In this document: positions 1-5,358 of the stretch, piece after piece
Layout: every line of letters begins with the position of its first letter
Position numbering within the stretch: position 1 is the stretch's first letter
Source: an uncultured Pseudoflavonifractor sp.
Lineage (GTDB): Bacteria; Bacillota; Clostridia; Oscillospirales; Oscillospiraceae
Assembly (NCBI GenBank): GCA_947565875.1
Contig: CANOHR010000061.1
Coordinates: forward strand, 1 to 6,643
DNA: 6,643 nt
Reading direction: 5' to 3'
The notes under the pieces: model-generated
The model's input: only the letters and a program-made list of their open reading frames with translations
What the model was told of the DNA's origin: nothing
Databases searched by the model: none
Made by a program: the position numbers and the translations under genes

Positions 1-3
1 TAT

Positions 4-213
4 ATGGCGAATCCAGATAAGATTGAGAGAAAGTGGTATGTGGTTGATGCTGCGGGATTTGTGGAATCTGGAGTTGAGGCAAAAGAAGTCATTCAGAATG
101 GGCTTGTCAGAGTGAATGGTACAGTTGACACAAGACGCGGAAAAAAGCTTGTGGCAGGTGATGAGGTCAGATCTACGGGGGTGGCGTCGCTCCAGAGGCG
201 CTCCAGGTCGTAG
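4..213 (+). CDS. S4 RNA-binding domain protein (YaaA-like), broken at its 3' end
   Basis: Residues 16-55 carry the core of a small stand-alone S4 domain: AAGFVESGVEAKEVIQNG followed by VRVNG and TRRGKKLVAGDEV. S4 domains bind structured RNA. Single-domain members of this type (YaaA) in Bacillota usually sit between dnaN and recF; that is family knowledge, since no such neighbours are visible here. Homology stops at residue 55-56, where AGATCT (169-174) occurs. The last 13 or so residues are only the antisense of rsfS. The N-terminus is also odd, because the usual leucine- and aspartate-containing helix before AAG is not recognisable, so there may be a small deletion, sequence error or a start outside the window. 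GC is about 45% over 1-168, against about 63% in the next 60 bases. It is probably foreign to the rest of the window. Confidence 0.6.
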   Translation: MANPDKIERKWYVVDAAGFVESGVEAKEVIQNGLVRVNGTVDTRRGKKLVAGDEVRSTGVASLQRRSRS

Positions 214-506
214 AACTCCCGGGCTTCCTCGTTGAAGATGTGGACCACCACCGCGGAGAAGTCCAGCAGGATCCAGGTGCCGCCCCGGTGACCCTCCACA
301 TGGTGGGGAAGCTCTCCCAGTTCCTCCTTCATGGTCTTTTCACAAACGTCGCCCAGAGCCTTGATCTGGGTGGTGGAGGTACCCGAGCAGAGGACAAAAT
401 AGTCGGCCAGGGTGGTGAGGTGGCCGGTCTCCAAAACCTTGATATCAAGCCCCTTCTTGCTGTCCAGGGCCTTTGCCAGTAACAGGGCGGTCTCTTTTGG
501 GGTCAT
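93..506 (-). CDS. rsfS: Ribosomal silencing factor RsfS, C-terminal end replaced
   Basis: RsfS (YqeL, DUF143/Iojap family) binds ribosomal protein uL14 and blocks joining of the 30S and 50S subunits when nutrients are scarce. The family pattern is clear: an N-terminal helix, then LADYFVLCSGTSTTQIKAL, HHVEGHRGGTWILLDF, VVVHIFNEEAREFYDLERLW and SDATPVDL. The ATG at 506 is chosen because AAAGGAG lies 6 nt upstream and the family N-terminus (MTPKETALLLAKALDSKKGL) begins there. The longer ORF upstream reads through REP sequence. About 112 residues match the family; the remainder, to the stop at 93, is antisense of the S4 gene. The native stop has therefore been lost at the junction near 170, probably with only a few residues missing. 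It is the last gene of the minus-strand cluster, 84 nt after the LCP gene. Confidence 0.9.
   Translation of the reverse strand: MTPKETALLLAKALDSKKGLDIKVLETGHLTTLADYFVLCSGTSTTQIKALGDVCEKTMKEELGELPHHVEGHRGGTWILLDFSAVVVHIFNEEAREFYDLERLWSDATPVDLTSSPATSFFPRLVSTVPFTLTSPF
160..180. other. Probable chimeric junction at an AGATCT site
   Basis: Two convergent genes, S4 on plus and rsfS on minus, both lose family homology within a few bases of AGATCT at 169-174 (GATC at 170-173). Beyond that point each ORF continues only as antisense of the other. GC content also changes sharply here. This fits a ligation or assembly chimera better than a natural gene end, because two independent genes would not be expected to lose their C-termini at the same base. 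A natural recombination event is possible but less likely. Confidence 0.65.
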
Positions 507-512
507 AAGCGT

Positions 513-519
513 CTCCTTT
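513..519 (-). promoter_or_regulatory. Ribosome binding site of rsfS
   Basis: The minus strand reads AAAGGAG followed by a 6-nt spacer and ATG at 506. This fixes the rsfS start and rules out the upstream in-frame ATG at 584, which lies inside REP sequence. Confidence 0.85.
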
Positions 520-534
520 CTTTGGTGGCGGACC

Positions 535-560
535 GGCCCGATGAGGTCATCGGGCCCTAC
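535..560 (-). repeat. REP-like palindrome, copy 1
   Basis: On the minus strand the sequence is GTAG (560-557) followed by a perfect inverted repeat with arms GGCCCGATGA and TCATCGGGCC around a 2-base centre. A GTAG head next to a palindrome is the hallmark of bacterial REP sequences mobilised by RAYT proteins. It lies between the LCP gene and rsfS, 9 nt from copy 2. No T-run follows, so it is not a typical intrinsic terminator, although it could pause polymerase or stabilise RNA. Confidence 0.8.
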
Positions 561-569
561 GGGGCAAGT

Positions 570-594
570 GGCCGATGAGGTCATCGAGCCCTAC
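570..594 (-). repeat. REP-like palindrome, copy 2, overlapping the LCP stop codon
   Basis: On the minus strand this is GTAG (594-591) followed by GGCTCGATGA, CC, TCATCGGCC: the same stem as copy 1 but with one unpaired base. It has the same orientation as copy 1. Its GTAG head contains the TAG that ends the LCP reading frame (593-591), so the repeat begins within the last codon of that gene. Confidence 0.78.
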
Positions 595-2267
595 ATGGGG
601 GGCAACAGGGGTTCCTCCTCCATGGGAGGGGGAGTAAACACGGGCGTGGGAGTGTCCGCCGGAGGTTCCGGAGTGGATGCCGGGGCGGCGGTGGGTTCTG
701 CCGTGGGGGCGGGGGTGGGGCTGGGACGCTCGCTCTCTCCGGGGGACGGGGAACGGTTGGGCCCCTCACTCTCCTTGGGGGCAGGACTTCCGTCCGGGGC
801 CCCGCTTCCGCCGGGCCGGGGAGACCCTGAGGGAGCGGCGCTGCCGCTGGGCCGGGGGCTTCCATTGGGACCGGGGCCGGCGGAAGGCCGTGCAAAGGAT
901 CCCGGCGGCAGGACCACATCCTCGCCTTCGGTGGGCCTGGGGCTTGCGCTGCTGTCAGGCTTCTCCGAGGCGTCGGGGCTTTCCGAGGCGTCGGGGTCCT
1001 CCGTCTCCTCCGGGTCCGGGGTGGCGGTGGGAAGAGCGATGGCGGTCACCAGGTCCAGTTCACCCAGGCGGATATTCTCCTCGTAGGGATTAAAGTTCTC
1101 GTTGACCGCCTTAACGATCTGGTTCCCCAGGGGAAGCAGATGCCCGTTACCGGCGTAGGTGTTGGGAAGGGTGATAAAGGTAACGTTGTCCATGTCCAGT
1201 CCGCCGATGGCCGATTTCCCAAAGTAGGCCATGTTGGCCACCGACAGATCGGTCACCACGTTTTTCTGGAAAATGTCGATATACTCTCCCAGGTTCCCCA
1301 GCAGGGTCTCGGGCTGGAGACACTTGGCAAGGACCGCCTTCATAAAGGCCTGCTGGGTCTTGATCCGGCCCAGATCCCCCTCGGCGTAGCCGTAATGACT
1401 GTCCTTCATCCCGGTATCGCCAATGCTGTTTTGCCGCCAGCGGACCACGCCCATGGCGGCCTCCCCGTCCAGAAGTTGATACCCCTTTTTCACGTCGATC
1501 TTAAAATGCTGGGAAAGATCGTTATAGTACATGTTGAAGGGAACGTCAAAGTAGACCCCTCCAATGGCGTCCACCAGTTCTCCCAGGGCCTCCCACTGAA
1601 TGACCACTTCAAAATCGGGGTAGATACCTGTGAGTTCCTGGACCTCCTTTTTCAGAGCCTCCATCCCCTTTTGGTCGGGGTCCTCCCCCTTCTTGGCCCG
1701 CCAGGAACCCCGGTTAAAGATGGAGTTGAGAAGCACAGGATCTCCGTTGTAACGCACGTAGGTGTCCCGTGGAAGATTCAAAACGCTCAGCTTCTGGTTG
1801 GGCACGTCGTAGGCCACCAGCATCATGGTGTCGGTGAGCTTACCGCCCTCGTCCTGGCTCTGGCCCACCAGGAGGAAGGTATAAAATTCCTTCTTCCGGT
1901 TGGCGGGAAGGCCGGGGATCTCTATCTCGATGATCTCGCCGGTCTTATCGTCCACCATTTGGGTCACCATGGGAGGCCGGGTCACATCCACCACTCCGTG
2001 GCCGGGTTTGTTCACATCCGGCGGGGCGGCAAAGAGGTTCACCCCGATATAGGCCAGCACGATAATGCCGGAGATCACCGTCAGGGCGATATAAAGCCCC
2101 CGAAGGATCTTCTGCTGGGTGGTCAGGGGAGGCGTCTTTTGAGCGGAGGCCTTCGGTCCGCCCGTATTCCGCCTGGGAGACCGGGGGGCCGGCTTTCCCG
2201 CCGGTTTCGCCCTGCCGCTTTTTTTCTCCGGGGCCTGCCCCAGTTTTTTCTCTTTGGGATCGCTCAT
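591..2267 (-). CDS. LytR-CpsA-Psr (LCP) family cell-wall polymer ligase with long Pro/Ser-rich tail
   Basis: LCP enzymes are membrane-anchored phosphotransferases that move teichoic acids or capsular polymers from lipid carriers to peptidoglycan outside the cell. The 558 residues comprise a basic cytoplasmic tail (1-54), one membrane helix (about 55-80), a linker, and the LCP domain (about 128-370). Family motifs are FLLVGQS (131-137), the conserved Asp in LTDTMML (D146), LNLPRDTYV (R167), GVVRWRQ (R276, R278) and GDLGRIKTQQ (R301). Residues from about 412 to the end form a low-complexity Pro, Ser, Gly and Thr-rich extracellular tail. The ATG at 2267 has AAAGGA 6 nt upstream, lies 3 nt after the nadD-yqeK stop, and is probably translationally coupled. 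The TAG stop is part of a REP head. The polymer substrate cannot be inferred. Confidence 0.93.
   Translation of the reverse strand: MSDPKEKKLGQAPEKKSGRAKPAGKPAPRSPRRNTGGPKASAQKTPPLTTQQKILRGLYIALTVISGIIVLAYIGVNLFAAPPDVNKPGHGVVDVTRPPMVTQMVDDKTGEIIEIEIPGLPANRKKEFYTFLLVGQSQDEGGKLTDTMMLVAYDVPNQKLSVLNLPRDTYVRYNGDPVLLNSIFNRGSWRAKKGEDPDQKGMEALKKEVQELTGIYPDFEVVIQWEALGELVDAIGGVYFDVPFNMYYNDLSQHFKIDVKKGYQLLDGEAAMGVVRWRQNSIGDTGMKDSHYGYAEGDLGRIKTQQAFMKAVLAKCLQPETLLGNLGEYIDIFQKNVVTDLSVANMAYFGKSAIGGLDMDNVTFITLPNTYAGNGHLLPLGNQIVKAVNENFNPYEENIRLGELDLVTAIALPTATPDPEETEDPDASESPDASEKPDSSASPRPTEGEDVVLPPGSFARPSAGPGPNGSPRPSGSAAPSGSPRPGGSGAPDGSPAPKESEGPNRSPSPGESERPSPTPAPTAEPTAAPASTPEPPADTPTPVFTPPPMEEEPLLPPM
594..1034 (-). 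other. Low-complexity Pro/Ser/Gly-rich tail of the LCP protein
   Basis: This segment encodes LCP residues of about 412-558. It begins with acidic repeats (DASESPDASE), continues with repeated GSPRP, SGSP and GSGAP units, and ends in TPxP-type units and a PPME-EEP-LLPPM terminus. Such sequence is typically disordered and may span the cell wall. At the DNA level it is highly G-rich on the plus strand and contains short direct repeats, such as GAGGCGTCGGGG near 967-995. Its length may therefore vary between strains. Confidence 0.75.
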
Positions 2268-2270
2268 AGC

Positions 2271-3470
2271 TTATCCTTTCCCGTGCGCCAGCAGCCAATC
2301 CATGGCGGCCTGTGTATTTTTGTGGATGGGTACGCCCCGCTGGTCCAAGTCCTCAATGCTTATTCTGACCCCCAGGAGGAGAGCCTCATCCAGATCCTCA
2401 TAGCAGAGCCTCCGAAGCTCCTCCACCCCGTCAAATTTCCGGTTGGGCTCCATATAATCGGCTAAGTAAATGATCTTTTCCAGCGCCCTCATATCCGCCT
2501 TCCCTGTGGTGTGCCAGTAGATGGCCCAATACACCTCGTCCCCCTGGCCGTACAGGTACTTCGCCAGGGCGGCGCCCGTTTTGGAGTGGAGAAGCTTGGC
2601 GCTCTCACGCTCCATGCCGTCCAGTTCCACGGCGTATTTTTCGCAGATGTTCAAATGCTCCTCCAAAGAGAGGTATTTGGTGCAGTCGTGAAGGACCCCT
2701 GCCCGGAAGGCCAGGTCCTCATCTTCCCCCCAGCGGCGGGCCAGGTCCACCGCCGTTTCCGCTACCCCCAGGATGTGGGCGTGGCGCTTGGCGTAGACCA
2801 TGGAAAGAGAGCAGGCGGTCAGATCCTCATGGCCCAGCGCCTTCAAGTCGACGTGGGTCCCGTAGAGTCCCTGGCGCAGGATATAGCCGTAGACGGCGCT
2901 GGTCAGATACTCCCGGCCCCCGCCCTTCCCCAACAGTTCCCGAAGCCGGGTGGAGGATATGGGCGTTACCTGAGGAAGGGGGATGACGGCCCACCGGGCT
3001 CCATAGGTCTCGCCCAGATATCTTCCCTGGGCCTCCAGCCGCTCTCCCGTATCAGCCTCCTCCCGGGCAAAGGCCGCCAGATGGGCCAGTTCACAGATGA
3101 CCTCCGGCTTCTTCCAGCTTGGAAGGGAGAGAAACATATCCGTCCCCATGAGAAGCCACAGTTCATCGTCGGGATACTGTTCACGAAGTTCCGTCAGGGT
3201 ATCGGCGGTGTAGCTTTTCCCCTCCCGCCGCACCTCCATGTCGGAAATCTCTACCCGGCTGGGCAACAGCATGGAATCGGCGGCCAGAGCCATCATTTCC
3301 AGCCGCTTTTGAGCCGGAGGAGAGTGAGCGGGCAGTTCCTTGTGGGGCGGATCCCCCGCCGGCATGAAAATGAGCCGGTCCAGGCCCAGGTACTCCATGG
3401 CGAACCGGGCCGAGGCAAGGTGCCCCAGATGGGGCGGGTTGAAGGTGCCTCCGTATATGCCGATCTTCAT
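2271..3470 (-). CDS. nadD: NadD-YqeK fusion: nicotinate-mononucleotide adenylyltransferase plus HD-domain Ap4A hydrolase
   Basis: This 399-residue protein joins two enzymes. Residues 1 to about 205 are NadD, which makes nicotinate adenine dinucleotide from ATP and nicotinate mononucleotide in NAD synthesis. The nucleotidyltransferase motif GGTFNPPHLGH (7-17), PPHK (41-44) and ISSTRLR (171-177) are intact. Residues of about 212-399 are YqeK, an HD-domain protein of the family reported to hydrolyse Ap4A symmetrically. Its likely metal ligands are H232, HD at 261-262, H295, H320 in YWHTTGK and D338 in LADYMEPNR. In Bacillus these are adjacent genes yqeJ and yqeK; here they form one uninterrupted frame. 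The ATG at 3470 starts the canonical MKIGIYGGTF and has a G-rich ribosome binding site. It lies 17 nt after yhbY and 3 nt before the LCP gene. Confidence 0.95.
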   Translation of the reverse strand: MKIGIYGGTFNPPHLGHLASARFAMEYLGLDRLIFMPAGDPPHKELPAHSPPAQKRLEMMALAADSMLLPSRVEISDMEVRREGKSYTADTLTELREQYPDDELWLLMGTDMFLSLPSWKKPEVICELAHLAAFAREEADTGERLEAQGRYLGETYGARWAVIPLPQVTPISSTRLRELLGKGGGREYLTSAVYGYILRQGLYGTHVDLKALGHEDLTACSLSMVYAKRHAHILGVAETAVDLARRWGEDEDLAFRAGVLHDCTKYLSLEEHLNICEKYAVELDGMERESAKLLHSKTGAALAKYLYGQGDEVYWAIYWHTTGKADMRALEKIIYLADYMEPNRKFDGVEELRRLCYEDLDEALLLGVRISIEDLDQRGVPIHKNTQAAMDWLLAHGKG

Positions 3471-3487
3471 ACCAGCTTCCCCCCTTT

Positions 3488-3796
3488 TTATCTCCGGATC
3501 AAAACGATCTTATCCTTCTTATCCTTTTTATGGCTTTGACGATAAAGAATGAATTTTGTTCCAATGACCTGGACCACCTCGGAGCGGGTGGCCTTGGAAA
3601 GGGCCTCGGCGGCCTCCCTGGCGGTATACTCTGAGGTCTCCAACACCCGGCATTTAATGAGTTCCCGGGCTTCCAGAGCCTCGTCCGCCTGACGGATCAA
3701 ATTGTCCCCCAGGTCTCCCTTCCCAATGTGGACGATGGGCTCCAGGGGGTTACCCAGCGCCCGGAGTTGGGCGCGCTGTTTGCTTGTCAGTTCCAT
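3488..3796 (-). CDS. yhbY: YhbY/YqeI family ribosome-associated RNA-binding protein (CRM domain)
   Basis: The 102-residue product is one CRS1-YhbY (CRM) domain, about the usual length for the family (96-100). It starts MELTSKQRAQLRALGNPLEP, followed by the RNA-binding loop VHIGKGDLGDN (GKGD near residues 25-28) and the conserved C-terminal part VVQVIGTKFILYRQS. Members associate with pre-50S ribosomal particles; the precise role is not settled. The C-terminus is lysine-rich (KKDKKDK). The ATG at 3796 is preceded by a strong AGGAGG with an 8-nt spacer. It lies directly before nadD-yqeK, as yqeI does before yqeJ in Bacillus, and is separated from rdgB by 105 nt holding two REP-like repeats. Confidence 0.95.
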   Translation of the reverse strand: MELTSKQRAQLRALGNPLEPIVHIGKGDLGDNLIRQADEALEARELIKCRVLETSEYTAREAAEALSKATRSEVVQVIGTKFILYRQSHKKDKKDKIVLIRR

Positions 3797-3819
3797 ATTT
3801 CGTTCCTCCTTGTCCGGGC

Positions 3820-3845
3820 GGCGCGTCTGGGAAGCCGCGCCCCAC
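3820..3845 (-). repeat. REP-like palindrome, copy 3 (GTGG head)
   Basis: On the minus strand this is GTGG (3845-3842) followed by GGCGCG, a 10-nt loop and CGCGCC. The arms are identical to those of copy 4, which lies 21 nt away in the same orientation. The head has GTGG rather than GTAG. It lies between rdgB and yhbY, just upstream of the yhbY ribosome binding site. Confidence 0.65.
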
Positions 3846-3866
3846 AGGGCAGGTTTTCTTCATGTC

Positions 3867-3891
3867 GGCGCGCCGGGGCGTCGCGCCCTAC
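3867..3891 (-). repeat. REP-like palindrome, copy 4
   Basis: On the minus strand this is GTAG (3891-3888) followed by GGCGCG, a 9-nt loop and CGCGCC. It matches copy 8, which lies inside the RAYT gene, over its whole length except for one extra C in copy 8. That near-identity shows that these palindromes form a true family rather than chance GC-rich hairpins. Confidence 0.8.
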
Positions 3892-3901
3892 TACGGGGCG
3901 G

Positions 3902-4492
3902 TCAGCCCTTCAGGTATTTCTCCAGTTCCACCTTGAAGTTTTGCAGGGCGATTCCCCGGTGGGAGATGGCGTTCTTCTCCTGGGCGGTCATTTCGGCAAA
4001 GGTCTTTTTCTTCTCCGGCACCAGAAACACCGGGTCGTAACCAAAGCCGTCCTCCCCTCTGGGAGAGTATGTGATGAGGCCGGGGCACTCCCCTCTCGCA
4101 GTTACCATACCGCCGCTGGGAAAGGCGCAGCAGATGGCGGAAACAAACTTGGCGCTCCGGTCCAATTGCCCACTGAGACCGTTCAGTACCAGCTGATAGC
4201 GGTCCCTGTCGCTGAGCCCTTCCCCACCGTAGCGGGCGGAATAGACCCCCGGACCGCCCCCAAGAGCGGTGACGCAGAGGCCGGAGTCGTCGGCAATGGC
4301 AGGAAGGCCGCAGGCCTTCATGACCGCCACGGCCTTCAGCGCGGCATTTTCCTCAAAGGTAGTCCCCGTCTCCTCCACTTCCACATCCACGCCCACATCG
4401 GATTCCAGCACCACCTCGATCCCCAGTTGGGAGAGGATGGCGGACATCTCGGTAAGCTTATGGGCGTTTTTACTGGCAAGCACCATTTTCAT
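3902..4492 (-). CDS. rdgB: XTP/dITP diphosphatase (RdgB/HAM1 family)
   Basis: This enzyme hydrolyses XTP, ITP and dITP to monophosphates and so keeps deaminated purines out of DNA and RNA. The 196-residue product has the standard family length. Visible motifs are the nucleotide-binding ASKNAHK near the N-terminus (S7, N9, K12), ETGTTFEENAALKA (41-54), the catalytic DDSGLCV (68-74), PGVYSARYGG (81-90), GFGYDPVF (149-156) and SHRG (178-180). The ATG at 4492 is used because MKMVLASKN is the family start and GGGAGG lies 9 nt upstream, inside the end of rph. The open frame to 4690 is rph sequence in another frame. The gap to rph is 5 nt, so the two are probably translationally coupled; rph-rdgB adjacency is common in Bacillota. 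Confidence 0.96.
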   Translation of the reverse strand: MKMVLASKNAHKLTEMSAILSQLGIEVVLESDVGVDVEVEETGTTFEENAALKAVAVMKACGLPAIADDSGLCVTALGGGPGVYSARYGGEGLSDRDRYQLVLNGLSGQLDRSAKFVSAICCAFPSGGMVTARGECPGLITYSPRGEDGFGYDPVFLVPEKKKTFAEMTAQEKNAISHRGIALQNFKVELEKYLKG

Positions 4493-4497
4493 TGGTT

Positions 4498-5214
4498 TCA
4501 GCCTCCCAACACGCTTTTCTGAAGCTTCTGAAGCTCCCCGATCCCCCTGGCGCAGAGGTCTACCAGAGAGCGCTGCTCCTCTACGGTAAAGGAGCGTCCT
4601 TCCCCGGTGCCCTGAAGTTCTACGATCCCGCCTGAACCGGTCATGACGCAGTTCAGATCCACCTGAGCGGAGGAATCCTCCTCGTAACACAGGTCCAGCA
4701 GCAGATCATCCCTTACGATCCCCGCCGATACGGCGGCTACGCTGTCCATAAGAGGGGTTTCCTCCAACACGCCATCCTCCATCAGCTTTTGAACGGCCAG
4801 GGCAAGGGCCACATAGCCCCCGGTGACGCTGGCGGTACGGGTGCCCCCGTCTCCCTGAAGAACGTCGCAGTCGATGGTGACGGTGCGCTCCCCCAGCTTC
4901 GCCATATCCACACAGGCGCGGAGAGACCGGCCCACCAGGCGCTGGATCTCGGCGGAACGGGGGGAGAGCTTCAGCTTGGCGATGTCCCGGCGGCTCCGCT
5001 CCCGGTTGGCCCGGGGAAGCATGGAGTATTCCGCCGTGACCCAGCCCGTTCCTTCAGGCACATGCTTGGGCGCCCCCTCCTCCACGCTGGCACAGCAAAG
5101 CACATGGGTGTTGCCGCAGCGGATGAGGCAGGAGCCCTCGGCAAATTTGTTGATATGGGGCAGGATCTCAATGGGACGAAGCTGATCGTTTTCTCTTCCG
5201 TCGATACGGGACAT
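4498..5214 (-). CDS. rph: Ribonuclease PH
   Basis: RNase PH is a phosphorolytic 3'-5' exoribonuclease that trims the 3' ends of tRNA precursors and forms a hexameric ring. The 238-residue product is close to the usual 240-245. Motifs in order are RIDGRENDQLRP (3-14), GTGWVTAEYSMLPR (55-68), SAEIQRLVGRSLRA (87-100), the phosphate-binding GGTRTASVTGGY (123-134, with R126), and the acidic YEEDSSAQVDLN (177-188). The usual Gly before Arg-86 is Pro here (SPRSAEIQ), a minor variation. The start is ATG at 5214, preceded by GGGAGGAA with a 6-nt spacer. An in-frame GTG at 5256 lies in a REP head and would add residues not seen in the family. The gene is followed closely by rdgB. Confidence 0.97.
   Translation of the reverse strand: MSRIDGRENDQLRPIEILPHINKFAEGSCLIRCGNTHVLCCASVEEGAPKHVPEGTGWVTAEYSMLPRANRERSRRDIAKLKLSPRSAEIQRLVGRSLRACVDMAKLGERTVTIDCDVLQGDGGTRTASVTGGYVALALAVQKLMEDGVLEETPLMDSVAAVSAGIVRDDLLLDLCYEEDSSAQVDLNCVMTGSGGIVELQGTGEGRSFTVEEQRSLVDLCARGIGELQKLQKSVLGG
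4502..4507 (-). promoter_or_regulatory. Ribosome binding site of rdgB within the end of rph
   Basis: The minus strand reads GGGAGG, then 9 nt to the rdgB ATG at 4492. It overlaps the last codons of rph (the LGG-stop region), which supports coupled translation and fixes the rdgB start. Confidence 0.75.
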
Positions 5215-5220
5215 ACAGGG

Positions 5221-5228
5221 TTCCTCCC
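5221..5228 (-). promoter_or_regulatory. Ribosome binding site of rph
   Basis: The minus strand reads GGGAGGAA with a 6-nt spacer to ATG at 5214. It decides the rph start against the upstream GTG at 5256. A perfect 9-bp hairpin (copy 5) ends only a few bases upstream. Confidence 0.85.
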
Positions 5229-5231
5229 TAT

Positions 5232-5256
5232 GGACCGCCGAGGGCGGCGGTCCCAC
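5232..5256 (-). repeat. REP-like palindrome, copy 5 (GTGG head)
   Basis: A perfect 9-bp inverted repeat has arms GGACCGCCG (5232-5240) and CGGCGGTCC (5245-5253) around a 4-nt loop. On the minus strand it follows a GTG(G) head at 5256. It lies just upstream of the rph ribosome binding site and forms a same-orientation pair with copy 6, 21 nt away. Confidence 0.7.
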
Positions 5257-5277
5257 ATTTTTACGTTGGTGCGGCTC

Positions 5278-5302
5278 GGGCGGGTCTGGGACCCGCCCCT
5301 AC
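5278..5302 (-). repeat. REP-like palindrome, copy 6
   Basis: On the minus strand this is GTAG (5302-5299) followed by GGGCGGGTC, a 3-nt loop and GACCCGCCC, a perfect 9-bp stem. It lies between ftsY and rph. No T-run follows in the direction of transcription, so intrinsic termination is not supported. Confidence 0.8.
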
Positions 5303-5314
5303 GAAGTGAGGACT

Positions 5315-5344
5315 GTAGGGGACGTTTCCCTGGGTTCTAAACCC
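5315..5344 (+). repeat. Degenerate, oppositely oriented REP-like element, copy 7
   Basis: The plus strand reads GTAG (5315-5318) then GGGA, CGTT, TCCC, followed by a second small hairpin GGGTT-CTA-AACCC (5332-5344). The stems are short, so this is a weak call. Its position 12 nt from copy 6 in opposite orientation resembles paired REPs (BIMEs). Confidence 0.35.
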
Positions 5345-5358
5345 GCCCGTTCCCTCTT

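Noticed and set aside
507..584. N-terminal extension of rsfS
   Set aside because: The added residues are encoded by REP sequence, and the ATG at 506 has a well-placed AAAGGAG.
535..594. CRISPR-like repeat pair
   Set aside because: There are only two units, with a 9-nt spacer, no array and no cas genes. The palindromes with GTAG heads fit REP.
412..1086. Long plus-strand ORF with Gly/Ser/Arg-rich translation
   Set aside because: It is the antisense of the repetitive LCP tail. GC-rich low-complexity DNA leaves several frames open, and no family motif or ribosome binding site was seen.
1140..2465. 441-codon plus-strand ORF
   Set aside because: It lies opposite the well-supported LCP gene and the end of nadD-yqeK, and its translation has no recognisable domain. 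It is a shadow frame.
2511..3539. 342-codon plus-strand ORF
   Set aside because: It is antisense to nadD-yqeK, whose catalytic motifs are intact on the other strand.
3797..3901. Promoter or riboswitch upstream of yhbY
   Set aside because: The gap is occupied by two REP-like palindromes. I saw no -10/-35 pair or known riboswitch motif.
3728..4522. Plus-strand ORF across yhbY and rdgB
   Set aside because: It crosses two real minus-strand genes and REP repeats, with no homology visible.
4493..4690. N-terminal extension of rdgB
   Set aside because: The extension is rph sequence in another frame with an Arg-rich, non-homologous translation. The ATG at 4492 matches the family start.
5215..5256. 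Upstream GTG start for rph
   Set aside because: The extra 14 residues come from a REP hairpin, and the ATG at 5214 has a strong ribosome binding site and the family N-terminus.
5278..5344. Intrinsic terminator after ftsY
   Set aside because: The hairpins are strong but no T-run follows them on the minus strand, and the GTAG-headed form is better explained as REP.
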